From Chromobacterium haemolyticum DSM 19808 (GTDB taxonomy: Bacteria; Pseudomonadota; Gammaproteobacteria; Burkholderiales; Chromobacteriaceae), in the NCBI RefSeq assembly GCF_000711885.1, contig NZ_JONK01000030.1, positions 1-62,309 on the forward strand: DNA of 62,309 nucleotides, given 5' to 3'. The notes under the pieces were generated by a model that saw only the letters and a program-made list of their open reading frames with translations, ran no database searches and had not been told where the DNA came from. Both the position numbers and the translations under genes were made by a program. This document shows, in pieces, positions 17,432 through 26,800 of this stretch; within the stretch, counting starts at the first letter, position 1; every line of letters starts with the position of its first letter.

Positions 17432-19221
17432 TGCGGCACCCATCCTTCCTGTTCTACTTCCTCGGTCTTGCCGTAATGGCCCTGCGCCCACAACCGCGCG
17501 TAGCAGCCGCCCTGCGCCAGCAGCTCTTGATGGCGGCCGCGCTCAATCAGCCGGCCCTTGTCCACCACCAGGATCTGGTCCGCCTGCATCACCGTATCCA
17601 GCCGGTGGGCGATCACCACCAGGGTGCGGCCGCGAGCGAAGGCGGACAGCGCCTGCTGCAGCTTCACCTCGTTTTCCGCGTCGGCCGCCGCTGTTGCCTC
17701 GTCCAGCACCAGCACCGGCGGGTCCAGCAACACCGCGCGGGCAATGCTCAGCCGCTGGGCCTCGCCGCCGGAGAACTGCACGTCCTCGCCAATCACCGAG
17801 TCATAGCCGCGCGGCAGGCTGAGAATGCGTTCGTGGATATTGGCGGTGCGCGCGGCCTCTTCGATCTCCGCCTGGCTGGCCGAGGGCCGGCCCAGCGCGA
17901 TGTTGTCGCGCACGCTGGCGTGGATCAGGCGCACGTCCTGCAGGACGAAGCCGATGCGCCGGTACAACTCCGCGCTGTCCAACTGCCGCAAATCCACGCC
18001 GCCCAGGGTGATGCGCCCGGCGCTGGGGTCGAAGAAGCGCAGCAGCAGCCGCGCCAGCGTGGACTTGCCGGCGCCGGAGGGGCCGACGATGGCCGTCACC
18101 GTGCCGGGAGCCAGCGTGAAATCGATGCCGGACAACACCGGCTCTTGCTCGGAATAACCGTAACTCAGCCCTTCCACGCGGATTTCGGCGTCGGCCGGCC
18201 GCGCCTTGCCGGCGGCGGTTTCCAGCACCGGGGTCTGCAGCAGCGCGTGCACGCGCTGGGCCGCGCCGGTAGCGTGGTTAAGGTCATGGGTGATGTAGCT
18301 CAGCATCAAGAGCGGCGAGCTCAGCCCCGGCGCCACCAGGGCGAAGGGCAAGACGTCCACCGGGGCGATCCAGCCCAGGCCCACCATCAGCGCGCCAAAA
18401 GCCAGCACCACGCCCAGCACCGACACCGGCGCGATGATGGCGTTGGCGTTGGCCATTGCGCTGACCAGCGGCCGGGTGAAATCCGTGAAAGCGCTGGCGA
18501 AGGCGTCTATCGCCGCGCGGTAGCTGCCGTGCGCCTTGTGCTGCGCGCCAAAAGCCTTCACCACCGGAATGCCGTTGACGAACTCCACCACCGCGTTGTT
18601 GATGCGCGCCATGCCCGCGCCAAAGCTCTCCATATTGGCCGCGCTGGCCTTGTGCGCCCGCGCGAAAAACAGGAAGAACAGCGGGAAGGGCAGCAGCGAG
18701 GCGATGGCCATGCGCCAATCCATCGCAAACATGTAGACGATTGACGCCAGCACCGCGCCCACGCTGCGCCCCAGCGTAGTGTAGAAATGGGCGGTCAGGC
18801 TGTGCAGGATGCCGATATCGTCGTGCATCGCCTGCTTGACCTCGCCCGAGGCGCGGCTGGTGAACCAGCCCAGCGGCACCTTGGCCAGCCGGCGGGTAAT
18901 GGCCAGGCGCAGCAGGCCGGTGATGCGGTTGTCCGCCAGGTGGGCCACCACATCGCCGGCCAGGATCAGCGTCATGCCGGCAAACAGGCAGAGCAGGCTC
19001 AGGCCCACCACCCGCCACAAGTCATCGCCGCCCAGTGCGGCCGCGCCCTGGCCCAGCGCCAGCTGCGCGATATGGGCGACGCCGGCCAGCGGCGCCAGGC
19101 TCAGCATGGCGCCCAGCCCCGCCAGCAGGCCGGCGGCGATCAGCCGGCCGCGTATCGGCGCCAACACGCGGGCGATAGGCCCGGCGGCGGCCTCTCCCAA
19201 AACCTCTTCCTCAACACTCAT
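17425..19221 (-). CDS. Half-size ABC transporter, siderophore-associated (YbtP/IrtA/BarA-like)
   Basis: 598 residues from the ATG at 19221, which has AGGAG just upstream and overlaps the sigma factor stop as ATGA. The membrane domain spans about 20-320, including LGWFTSRASGEVKQAMHDD, a typical coupling-loop segment. The ATPase has Walker A GPSGAGKS, a slightly unusual signature FSGGEAQRLSIARA and Walker B VLVLDEATAAAD. It has no N-terminal siderophore-interacting domain, unlike mycobacterial IrtA. The partner is the next gene. Confidence 0.88.
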   Translation of the reverse strand: MSVEEEVLGEAAAGPIARVLAPIRGRLIAAGLLAGLGAMLSLAPLAGVAHIAQLALGQGAAALGGDDLWRVVGLSLLCLFAGMTLILAGDVVAHLADNRITGLLRLAITRRLAKVPLGWFTSRASGEVKQAMHDDIGILHSLTAHFYTTLGRSVGAVLASIVYMFAMDWRMAIASLLPFPLFFLFFARAHKASAANMESFGAGMARINNAVVEFVNGIPVVKAFGAQHKAHGSYRAAIDAFASAFTDFTRPLVSAMANANAIIAPVSVLGVVLAFGALMVGLGWIAPVDVLPFALVAPGLSSPLLMLSYITHDLNHATGAAQRVHALLQTPVLETAAGKARPADAEIRVEGLSYGYSEQEPVLSGIDFTLAPGTVTAIVGPSGAGKSTLARLLLRFFDPSAGRITLGGVDLRQLDSAELYRRIGFVLQDVRLIHASVRDNIALGRPSASQAEIEEAARTANIHERILSLPRGYDSVIGEDVQFSGGEAQRLSIARAVLLDPPVLVLDEATAAADAENEVKLQQALSAFARGRTLVVIAHRLDTVMQADQILVVDKGRLIERGRHQELLAQGGCYARLWAQGHYGKTEEVEQEGWVPQC

Positions 19222-19787
19222 GACAACTCCTCTACAACACGGATTAATGGTTGTTGCTTGCACGCGCCCGGCCCCAGGCCGGCCTCCACGCTGCGCCGGC
19301 AGGCTTGCAGGCCCAGCGCAACGTACTTCTCCACCGAAGACACCGACACCTGAAGCTCCGCGGCGATATCGCCGTAGCTCATGCCGTTGAGCCGGGACAG
19401 CAGCAGCGCCTGGCGCACCTTGAACGACTTGCCCATCAGCGCCAGGTCCACCCCCTTGATCTCCTCCTTCACCAGCGCGCGCGCCTCTTCCGACTGCGCG
19501 CGCGGCTCCGGCTGCTGGGCCTGGCTTTCCAGATAGCTGGCCTCCAAGCGGCGGCGGCGCAGCAAATCAATCACCTTGCCTTTGGCGATCTGCGCCAAGT
19601 GGCAACGGGATTCATCCGCCGGCGGAATCCGCCCTTTCTGAATGAGGTGCAGGTAAATGTCGTGAGCCAGATCCGTCGCATCGTTTGGATTGCCCAACTT
19701 GCGCTGCAGCAAACCGCACAGCCAGCCGTGGTGATCCAGGTACAAGCTCTGCAATTGCGACTGAAAAGTGATCGGGCCATTGTCCAC
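19218..19787 (-). CDS. ECF-family sigma factor (FecI-like), no adjacent anti-sigma
   Basis: A 189-residue extracytoplasmic-function sigma factor. Region 2 is seen in DLAHDIYLHLIQKG and KGKVIDLLRRRRLEASY. Region 4 is seen in LLLSRLNGMSYGDIAAELQ and VSVSSVEKYVALGLQACR. It starts with GTG at 19787, preceded by AAGGAGAGG. A near-consensus Fur box lies 26-44 bases upstream, so iron probably represses it. It heads the transporter operon and overlaps the first transporter gene by 4 bases. No FecR-like anti-sigma is present and the receptor lacks a signalling domain, so control may be mainly transcriptional, as for PvdS-like factors. Confidence 0.9.
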   Translation of the reverse strand: MDNGPITFQSQLQSLYLDHHGWLCGLLQRKLGNPNDATDLAHDIYLHLIQKGRIPPADESRCHLAQIAKGKVIDLLRRRRLEASYLESQAQQPEPRAQSEEARALVKEEIKGVDLALMGKSFKVRQALLLSRLNGMSYGDIAAELQVSVSSVEKYVALGLQACRRSVEAGLGPGACKQQPLIRVVEELS

Positions 19788-20148
19788 GCCCCTCTCCTTT
19801 TCACTTGAATTTGCAAATGATAATCATTTTTATTATTATCATCGACATTGTCAATACGTCATACCCAACGCAAACACACAATGTCTTTTGCATTAATTAT
19901 GCCGAAAAGCCAGTTTACGGCCGCCGGGCATGACGTATAAGCGCCCTCTCAGCCCGATGGGGCCATGACTGAAACGGCCGGAATCCCGTCGCCGTCCATG
20001 CCGTAAACATCTCATCGCAAGAACCAGCCGCACCCATTCCCAGGGCCGTCATCTCCCGACGACGCCCTAGAGAACAGGCGACCACCAAGCAACTCCAGTC
20101 GCCGCCCGCAACGATTATTGGCCGTTGAATTCCAGAAGGAGACTACCC
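19788..20148. other. Divergent regulatory region between sigma factor and AngM-like gene
   Basis: These 361 bases contain no credible gene. The left part is AT-rich and holds the Fur box (19813-19831). The right part carries the plus-strand signals for the AngM-like gene, ending in AAGGAG at 20136-20141. I see no second good Fur box near the AngM-like start, so that gene may depend on the sigma factor or on the distant Fur site. Confidence 0.6.
19813..19831. promoter_or_regulatory. Strong Fur-box-like site upstream of the sigma factor
   Basis: The sequence GCAAATGATAATCATTTTT agrees with 15 of 19 positions of the classical Fur consensus by eye. It is followed by TATTATTATCATC, which may be a second overlapping unit. 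It is 26 bases upstream of the sigma factor start, and would place the whole transport operon under iron control. Confidence 0.75.
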
Positions 20149-22299
20149 TTGTCGCACCCCCACCCCGACATCCCGTCGCAGCGCCTGTCCCTGAGCCTTC
20201 ACGAAGAACAATGCTGGCTATTGCAGCAGCAACACCCGGAACGCCTGAGCCGCCACATCGACGCCTGGCGGCTGGACCCGCAGACGGACCTCTCCCTGCT
20301 CACCCTGGCGCTGCAACAGCTGATCCAGGCCCGGCCGGAGCTGAACACCCGTTACGAGTTCAGCGACGACGGCGATCTGTGCAAATCCCACGTGGACGGC
20401 TGGCACCCTTGCATCGCCTTCCCCCGTATGAAGGAAGCCGAACTGGCCGACCGCCTGCAGGCGCTGCGCGCGGCGCCTTGGGACGCGGCAACGCAGCCGC
20501 CGTTTCAGGCCCTGATCATCCATACCGAGCACAGCGCCGTGCTGGCTTTGAGCCTGCACCCCATCCTGGACCCCGCCCAGCCGTTCAACGCCTTGGCGGA
20601 CGCGCTGACCCAGGGTTATCAGCAACTGGAGCCCACGCGCCGGCCGCTGACCCTGACGCCGCTAGAGGCCGGCGAAGCCGCTGACCGCCCGCCGGCGGCC
20701 GGCCAGCCCGCAGCCGATGGCGTGGACGCGGTCGCCGCCGTCATCCTGGGCGAACTGCGCGCCGTGCTAGCCGAACCCGGCATGAAGCCGGACGACAACT
20801 TCTTCGATTTCGGCGGCCATTCCCTGCTGGCCACCCGCATCATCGGCACCCTGCAAAGCAAGCACGGCATTCAGATCCGCTTCAACGACTTCTTTGAAGC
20901 GCCCACCGCCGCCGCGCTGGCCGCCCGCGCCACCGTCAGCGAACAACGCCGCCAGGCCGCGCCGTCCGGCGAAGTCCGCCAAGCCCCGCTGGCGCTGGCG
21001 CAGGCCTCGCTGTGGCGCGCCTACGCCGCCTACGACTTCGGCACCATCTTCAACCTGCCTTTCGCGCTGGATTTCCTGGACCCGGTGGATGAAAACCTGT
21101 TCCGCCTGGCCTTCACGGACTTGCTGGAACGCCATGCCAGCCTGCGCACCACCTTCCATGAAGAAGACGGCGCCGCGCTCCAGCGCATCGTGCCGCTGAC
21201 GGAAATCGGCGGGTACAAGTGGTTCTGGAGCAGCGCGGAGAGCGAAGGGCTGACGCTGGCCGACGAAGCCGCCCACCGCTTCGACCTGGGCCGCGAACTG
21301 CCGCTGCGGATACGCTTCCTGCGCCACCCGGCCACCGGCCGCCAAACCTTGTCCTTCCTGGTGCACCACATGGCAATCGACGAATGGTCGCTGAATGTGA
21401 TGATGGACGAGCTGGCGCTGGCCTATCGCGCCCGCGCCGCCGGGCAGGCGCCGCGATGGACCGCCCCGGCGCCCTCCTTCCACGCCTTCGCGCTGGAACA
21501 ACAGAGCCAAGGCGTCAACCCGCGCCACATGGACTACTGGACCTCGATGTTGCGCGGCGCCACGCCGGGCCTGCGCCTGCCGGACCCGGCCGCGTCGGCC
21601 GCCGCGCCCAACCAGCCCGCCGGCTTCAAAGCCAAATGGCTGGAGTTCAAGCCCGAGCCGGGCGCGCTGGAAGCCATCACCGCTTTCGCCAAGCGTCACG
21701 ATTCCTCGCTGTTCAGCGTGGTCTACACCGCCATTGCGCTGGCCCTGCATAAGCTGGGCGATCTACCGGAAATCGTGATCGGCACCTCGTCCTCCGGCCG
21801 CACCGACGCGGCGTATTTCGACACCGTCGGCTACTTCACCACCATGGTGGCGCACCGGGTGCGCTTCGACCGCAGGCAGTCGCTGGGCAGCCTGCTCAAG
21901 GACGTGACCCTGACCATCAACGACTCCATGGCCTACGCCGACATTCCGCTGGAACTGGTGCAAAACGCGCTGGGCATGACGCCGGCGGACGGCCTGCTGT
22001 TCGACGTCTACATCCAGGTCCACGCCAACAACGCACTCAACGGCGCGCTGCCGGCCCCGGACGGCGGCGAGATCCGCTACCGCCAGATCGACCCGGACAA
22101 GAGCGAATCCATGTTCGGCCTGCAGTTCGAGATCATGGAAGACGCGCACGACGGCTCGCTGCGCCTGGTCATCACCTACCGCGCGGAGCGCTACTCCGCC
22201 GCCCAGCTCGAGGCCATCTGCGCCACGCTGCACCGCTTGTTCGCGCTCTTGAGCGCGGGCGACGCCAGCGAGCGGAGGCTAGAAGAGCTGCTGGGCTAA
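20149..22299 (+). CDS. AngM-like nonribosomal peptide synthetase (PCP-condensation)
   Basis: 716 residues from a TTG at 20149 with AGAAGGAG upstream at ideal spacing. Residues 1-165 resemble the first half of a condensation domain (LSLSLHEEQCWLL), but its HHxxxDG site reads LHPILDP, so it is probably inactive. Residues about 190-265 form a carrier domain with an intact phosphopantetheine site (DFGGHSLLAT, Ser 225). Residues about 280-710 form a full condensation domain with HHMAIDEW (406-413). Length and domain order match AngM of anguibactin synthesis, which holds the cysteine-derived intermediate and joins it to N-hydroxyhistamine. No thioesterase is present, so release would be by this condensation. 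Confidence 0.85.
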   Translation: MSHPHPDIPSQRLSLSLHEEQCWLLQQQHPERLSRHIDAWRLDPQTDLSLLTLALQQLIQARPELNTRYEFSDDGDLCKSHVDGWHPCIAFPRMKEAELADRLQALRAAPWDAATQPPFQALIIHTEHSAVLALSLHPILDPAQPFNALADALTQGYQQLEPTRRPLTLTPLEAGEAADRPPAAGQPAADGVDAVAAVILGELRAVLAEPGMKPDDNFFDFGGHSLLATRIIGTLQSKHGIQIRFNDFFEAPTAAALAARATVSEQRRQAAPSGEVRQAPLALAQASLWRAYAAYDFGTIFNLPFALDFLDPVDENLFRLAFTDLLERHASLRTTFHEEDGAALQRIVPLTEIGGYKWFWSSAESEGLTLADEAAHRFDLGRELPLRIRFLRHPATGRQTLSFLVHHMAIDEWSLNVMMDELALAYRARAAGQAPRWTAPAPSFHAFALEQQSQGVNPRHMDYWTSMLRGATPGLRLPDPAASAAAPNQPAGFKAKWLEFKPEPGALEAITAFAKRHDSSLFSVVYTAIALALHKLGDLPEIVIGTSSSGRTDAAYFDTVGYFTTMVAHRVRFDRRQSLGSLLKDVTLTINDSMAYADIPLELVQNALGMTPADGLLFDVYIQVHANNALNGALPAPDGGEIRYRQIDPDKSESMFGLQFEIMEDAHDGSLRLVITYRAERYSAAQLEAICATLHRLFALLSAGDASERRLEELLG

Positions 22300-22346
22300 G
22301 GCCTGTTCCATGTCCGCTGCGCGCCGGTGATAAGGCGCGCAAGATC

Positions 22347-22382
22347 TGACGCCCCCGCCCTCAAACGAGAGCGGGGGCGTCA
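22347..22382. terminator. Bidirectional terminator hairpin
   Basis: TGACGCCCCCGC (22347-22358) pairs with GCGGGGGCGTCA (22371-22382). It separates the convergent AngM-like gene (ends 22299) and monooxygenase gene (ends 22459). Confidence 0.75.
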
Positions 22383-22458
22383 ATTCCATTCGGCTTCAGA
22401 ACCCGTTTTCGATCTTTCTTTCGCGCAGCGGATTCAAAACCCGCTAGCCAGAAACAAG

Positions 22459-23781
22459 CTACCCCCGCGGCAGCCCATAATGCTGGAACGCCGAACGCTG
22501 CGGCAGGCGATAACGCGGCTGGCCCAGCAACTGATTGATGATGGCCGCGTTGCGGATCGGGCCTATGCCCAGGTCCGGCGAACCCACCCCGTGCTGGAAA
22601 ATCTCCGCGTTCTGCACAAAGACCCGGCCCGGCCCCTGATCGCGGCGGCGGGCGGTGAAATCCTCCTCCACGATGCAATCGCCCTGCGCGTCCACCTCCA
22701 GCACCGTCTCCTTCAGCCGCTCAAACCACTGCGGCCAAGCGTGCGCGTAGCCGGTGGCGGCCACGATGGCGTCGGTCTCCAGTTGGCAGCGCTGGCCCAG
22801 TTGCCGGTGATGGCAAGTCATGCGCAGCGCGCCGTCCGCGCCCAGTTCCTCCAGTGCTTCCACATCGCAATTGGAATACAGCTTCAGGCCCGGATCGCGG
22901 CCGCCTATCGAACGCTCGTAGAGCAAGTCGAAGATATCGCCGATGGTGGAGAAGCTGATGCCCTTGTACAGCAGGCCCTGGCCGGCCACCACCTCGCGGC
23001 GCTTCTCCCGCGGAATGCTGTGGAAGTACTGCATATAAGCCGGGGTGAAGCACTCCTGCCCCAGCTTGGAAAACTCCATCGGGTGGAAACCCGGCGCGCG
23101 CGTGATCCACTGGATGGACGCCCCGGCCGCCACCTGCTCCGGGCTTAGCTCGCGGAACAACGCCAGCACACACTCCGCCGCGCTCTGGCCGGAGCCGATC
23201 ACGGTGACGCGCCGGCATTGCGACAGCGCCTGTTGATTGGGGATGAACTGGGCGGAATGAATCACCCGCGGGTGGCGGCTGGCGCGCGCCCACGCCGGCA
23301 GCCACGGCGAAGTGCCCACCCCCACCACCAGATCGCGGCCGGCATAGCGGCGCATCCCGCCGGACGCCGATTCGCTGTCCACCACAAAACGCCCCGCGCC
23401 GGCGTCGTAAGCCACATCCCGCACCTCCTCGCCAAAACGGCAGGCCGGCAACTGCTGCGCGGCCCAGCGGCAGTAATCGTCGTATTCGATGCGCGGCACC
23501 AGGGTGTTGTCGTAGTAGTAGAACTGGTAAAGCCTGTCGTGCTGGTGCAGATAGTTCAGATAGCTGAGCGGATGCGTGGGGTCCGCCAGCGTGACCAAGT
23601 CGGCCAGGAACGGCACTTGCAGCGTGGTGCCCGGCAACAACAAACCCTCATGCCAGCGGAACGCCGGTTTGCGCTCCAGAAACACTCCTTTGATGTCCGA
23701 GTGGCGCGACAACAAGGCCGCCAAGCCCAGATTGAACGGCCCGATGCCAACGCCGGCAACATCTACGTTCGCCATTTCCAT
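22459..23781 (-). CDS. Siderophore amine N-monooxygenase (AngU/BasC-like)
   Basis: A 440-residue flavin enzyme of the lysine/ornithine N-hydroxylase family. The FAD motif GVGIGPFNLGLAALL is near the N-terminus, followed by LQVPFLADLVTLADPTHPLS. The NADPH motif VTVIGSGQSAAECV is near residue 190, and ATGYAHAWP near 355. Next to a histidine decarboxylase and cyclising synthetase, its likely substrate is histamine, giving N-hydroxyhistamine, the iron-binding hydroxamate part of anguibactin-type siderophores. Lysine, putrescine or ornithine remain possible. It follows the synthetase gene after 68 bases on the same strand. An alternative ATG lies 6 bases downstream. Confidence 0.87.
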   Translation of the reverse strand: MEMANVDVAGVGIGPFNLGLAALLSRHSDIKGVFLERKPAFRWHEGLLLPGTTLQVPFLADLVTLADPTHPLSYLNYLHQHDRLYQFYYYDNTLVPRIEYDDYCRWAAQQLPACRFGEEVRDVAYDAGAGRFVVDSESASGGMRRYAGRDLVVGVGTSPWLPAWARASRHPRVIHSAQFIPNQQALSQCRRVTVIGSGQSAAECVLALFRELSPEQVAAGASIQWITRAPGFHPMEFSKLGQECFTPAYMQYFHSIPREKRREVVAGQGLLYKGISFSTIGDIFDLLYERSIGGRDPGLKLYSNCDVEALEELGADGALRMTCHHRQLGQRCQLETDAIVAATGYAHAWPQWFERLKETVLEVDAQGDCIVEEDFTARRRDQGPGRVFVQNAEIFQHGVGSPDLGIGPIRNAAIINQLLGQPRYRLPQRSAFQHYGLPRG

Positions 23782-23849
23782 ATACGAAAAACTCCCAAGG
23801 TTCTATCGGTTGTCCCCAGGGCTGAGAAGCCGCCCCGGGATGAGTTTGA

Positions 23850-26800
23850 TCAAGGCTGACCAGCCACCAGCAAGCGCTCCACATCCGCCACATTGCGGCA
23901 ACGCAGCAGCTGTCCGGGCGACAGCTCCACGGCGAAGGTTTCCCGCATGCGCGCCGCAATGGCTTTCAGATGCTGGGGCAGCAAGCCCATGCTGCTGAAA
24001 TCCAGCAACTCGTCGGCCAGTTCCTGATAGGAACGCCCCAGCACGCCCAGATAAATGTCCAGCACCGAGCGCCGGTGCCGTGTCGCCGGGGCCGGAGCCT
24101 CGGCAACGGCGGCAGCGGGCGCGGGCGGCGCCACAGAGTTCTGAGCCGGAACCTGGGCCGGCGCCTGCAACAGCGCGCGCGCGCTGCGGCGGTCCGGCTT
24201 GCCGTTTTGCGACAAAGGCAGCTGCTCCACCCGCAGGAAGCGCGTGGGCACATGAGATTGCGGCAGGACGCGGCGCGCGTGCTCGCGCAGATCCGCCGCG
24301 CTCGCCTCCGCGCCGGGCTTGGCCACGTAAAGCGCGCCGATGCCCAGCTCCCCCTGCCGCTCGTCGCCCACATCCACCACCAGCACATGGGCCAGCGCCG
24401 GATGCTTGATCAGCTCCATCTCGATGTCCGGCAGCGACACCCGCACGCCGCGCACCTTGATGTAGCCGTTCACCCGGCTGTCGAACATCATCACCCCGTC
24501 CGGCCGGTAGCGGCCGCAGTCGCTCGTGCGGAAGGCCCGCGCCTCCTGGCCGGTCTCGTCCCGCACCGTGACGAAGTCGTGCTGGGTCAGCTCGCCGTTT
24601 TCCAGATAGCCCAGCGCCAGATTGACGCCGGCGGTGTGGATGCGGCCGGCCACGCCGGCCGGGCAATGCTCGCCGCGCTCGTTCAGCAGCCAATAGCGGT
24701 TGCCGGGCAGAGGCCGGCCATAGGGCACCTTGGCGCAATCCTCGGCGAGGATGTCGTGCCAGATGCTCCAGATCGTGGTTTCCGTCGGCCCGCCCAAGGA
24801 CAGCAGCCGCGCCGCCGGCAGGGCGGCGCGCAAATCCGCGATGATGGACGGCTTGATATAATCCCCGCCCTGGGCCACCAGCCGCAGGCTTTGCAGCCCG
24901 CCTTCCCGCCGGCAAGACAGCAACATCTCCAGCATGGCCGGCACCGTGCACCACAGCGTGACGCCGTGCTCGTCCACCAGCTGGTTCCAGCGCACCGCGT
25001 CCTTCTCCTCGCCCGCCTCCGGCAACACCAGCGTGGCGCCGGCGCTCAGGCTGCCCAGCACGTCGAACACCGACATATCGTGATGCAGCGGCGTCACCGA
25101 CATGCACACATCGCGCTGGCTCACCTGCCAGTGCTCCAGCGTGGAGCCAATGACATTGGCCGTGGCCCGGTTGCACAACACCACGCACTTGGGCTTGCCG
25201 GTGGTGCCCGAGGTGTACAGGTAATACGCCGGCGTCTCGCTCAGGGACAGCGCCTGCCAGCCGCCGCGCGCGGCGAGCGGCGCGGGCTCGGCCAGCAGTT
25301 GTTCCGGCGTGGCCCGCGCATGCTCCGTCGGCAAGGGCTGGGCCGCCACCACCAGGTTTGGCCGGCAGTTATCCAGCAGATAACGCAGCCGCTCCTCCGG
25401 GGACGCCGCGTCTATCGGCACCCACACCACGCCGCTGAAGGCGCACGCCAGGGTGAGGATGGTGTGCTCCGGGCTGCGCGGCAGGCATACCGCCACCACC
25501 TGGCCCGCGCTCACGCCGCGTGCCTTCAGCGCCGCCATTGCCCGGGACACCGCCTCGCCCAGCTCGCCGTAGCGTATCCGCCGCTGGCCGCTGATCAACG
25601 CCACCCTGGCGTTGTCCGGGTCAAAGATATGGGCGGCGATGCGGCCGAGGAAATCCTCGCGCCGCGCCTCGGCTTCCACGCTGTTCAGCCGATAATGGCC
25701 GTAATCCAGCACCCGCCCGGCCGGCGCCTCGAACACGCCGCTGTCCACCACCTGCTCGATGGCCCGCTCCAGCGCGCTCAGCACCGCGCCCACCAGCGCC
25801 GGCTCCAATGCGTCGCGCGCATAGTCGATATCAAACACCAGCGCGCCGTCCGCCCGCGCGGAAAAGCGCAGATCCATCGCCACCTGCGGCGTCTGGGTCA
25901 GCCCGCCTATCTGGCGCATTGCGCCCTCCGCTGCCGCAGGCCACGACAAGCCATTGGTCACCACCACCGGCAGCGCCGGGCCGGGGCCATGACTTTCAAA
26001 CAACATCCGCGCCAGGTCCACGCCGGAGAAGGCCAGGTGCTGCAAGCCCTCCATCACGTCCGCCTGCAAGCGGCGGCCGCGCTCCGCCAGGCTGTCCAGC
26101 CCCGCCTGCCACGCCACCGCGATGAAGCTGGAACGGTTGGAGAAACCGCCGGACGGCAGCGGCGCCACCGGCACCGCCACGCACAAGCCGCCCTCGTCCA
26201 GCCAGTGCGACAGCACCTCCAACACCAGCGCCATCACCGTGGTGTTCTTGAAAAAGCGTTGGCCGTTGCCCAGCTTGCTCAGCCGCTCGAAACGCTCCGC
26301 GCTCACCGTCAGGCTTTGCCGCTCATAGCGCGCCACGCCCAATTGATCCAAGGGCTTGCGCCAGGGCAGCCTCGGCGCGCCGCCGCAATCGGCCAGCTTG
26401 TTTTTCCAATACAGCGCGTCCGCCTTGCGCGCTTCCGCGGACACCTCGGCCGCCGTGGCGGTGGCCGGCCTGCTCGGCTCCACCACACCCTGGAACAGCT
26501 CCAGCATCAGCGCGGCGATGGAACGGCCGTCTACGATCAAGGCGTCAAAACGCGCAAACACCGTCAATGAGCCGTCCGGCAGCAGGAACAGCGTCAGCTC
26601 CCACGGGGAGTGCTCCAGATCAAACAGCGCGTGGGCGTAATCCTCACGCGCCGCCGCCACCCGCTCCTGGGCCGCCGCCGGCGACAAGGCGCGCAAATCC
26701 ACCTCCCGCAGATTCACCCGCGGCTGCGCGCGGACCCGCTGCCGCAAGCGCGCAACGTCTATCACCGTGCGCAGGCAATCATGCCGCCGCACCATCTCGG

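Noticed and set aside
15734-17476. 580-codon open frame opposite the YbtQ-like transporter gene
   Set aside because: Antisense to a clear ABC transporter with intact motifs; no independent coding evidence.
23970-26570. 866-codon open frame on the plus strand opposite the synthetase gene
   Set aside because: It is antisense to the Cy-Cy-A-PCP gene, has no motifs, and its His/Arg/Gln-rich composition is typical of a shadow frame in GC-rich DNA.
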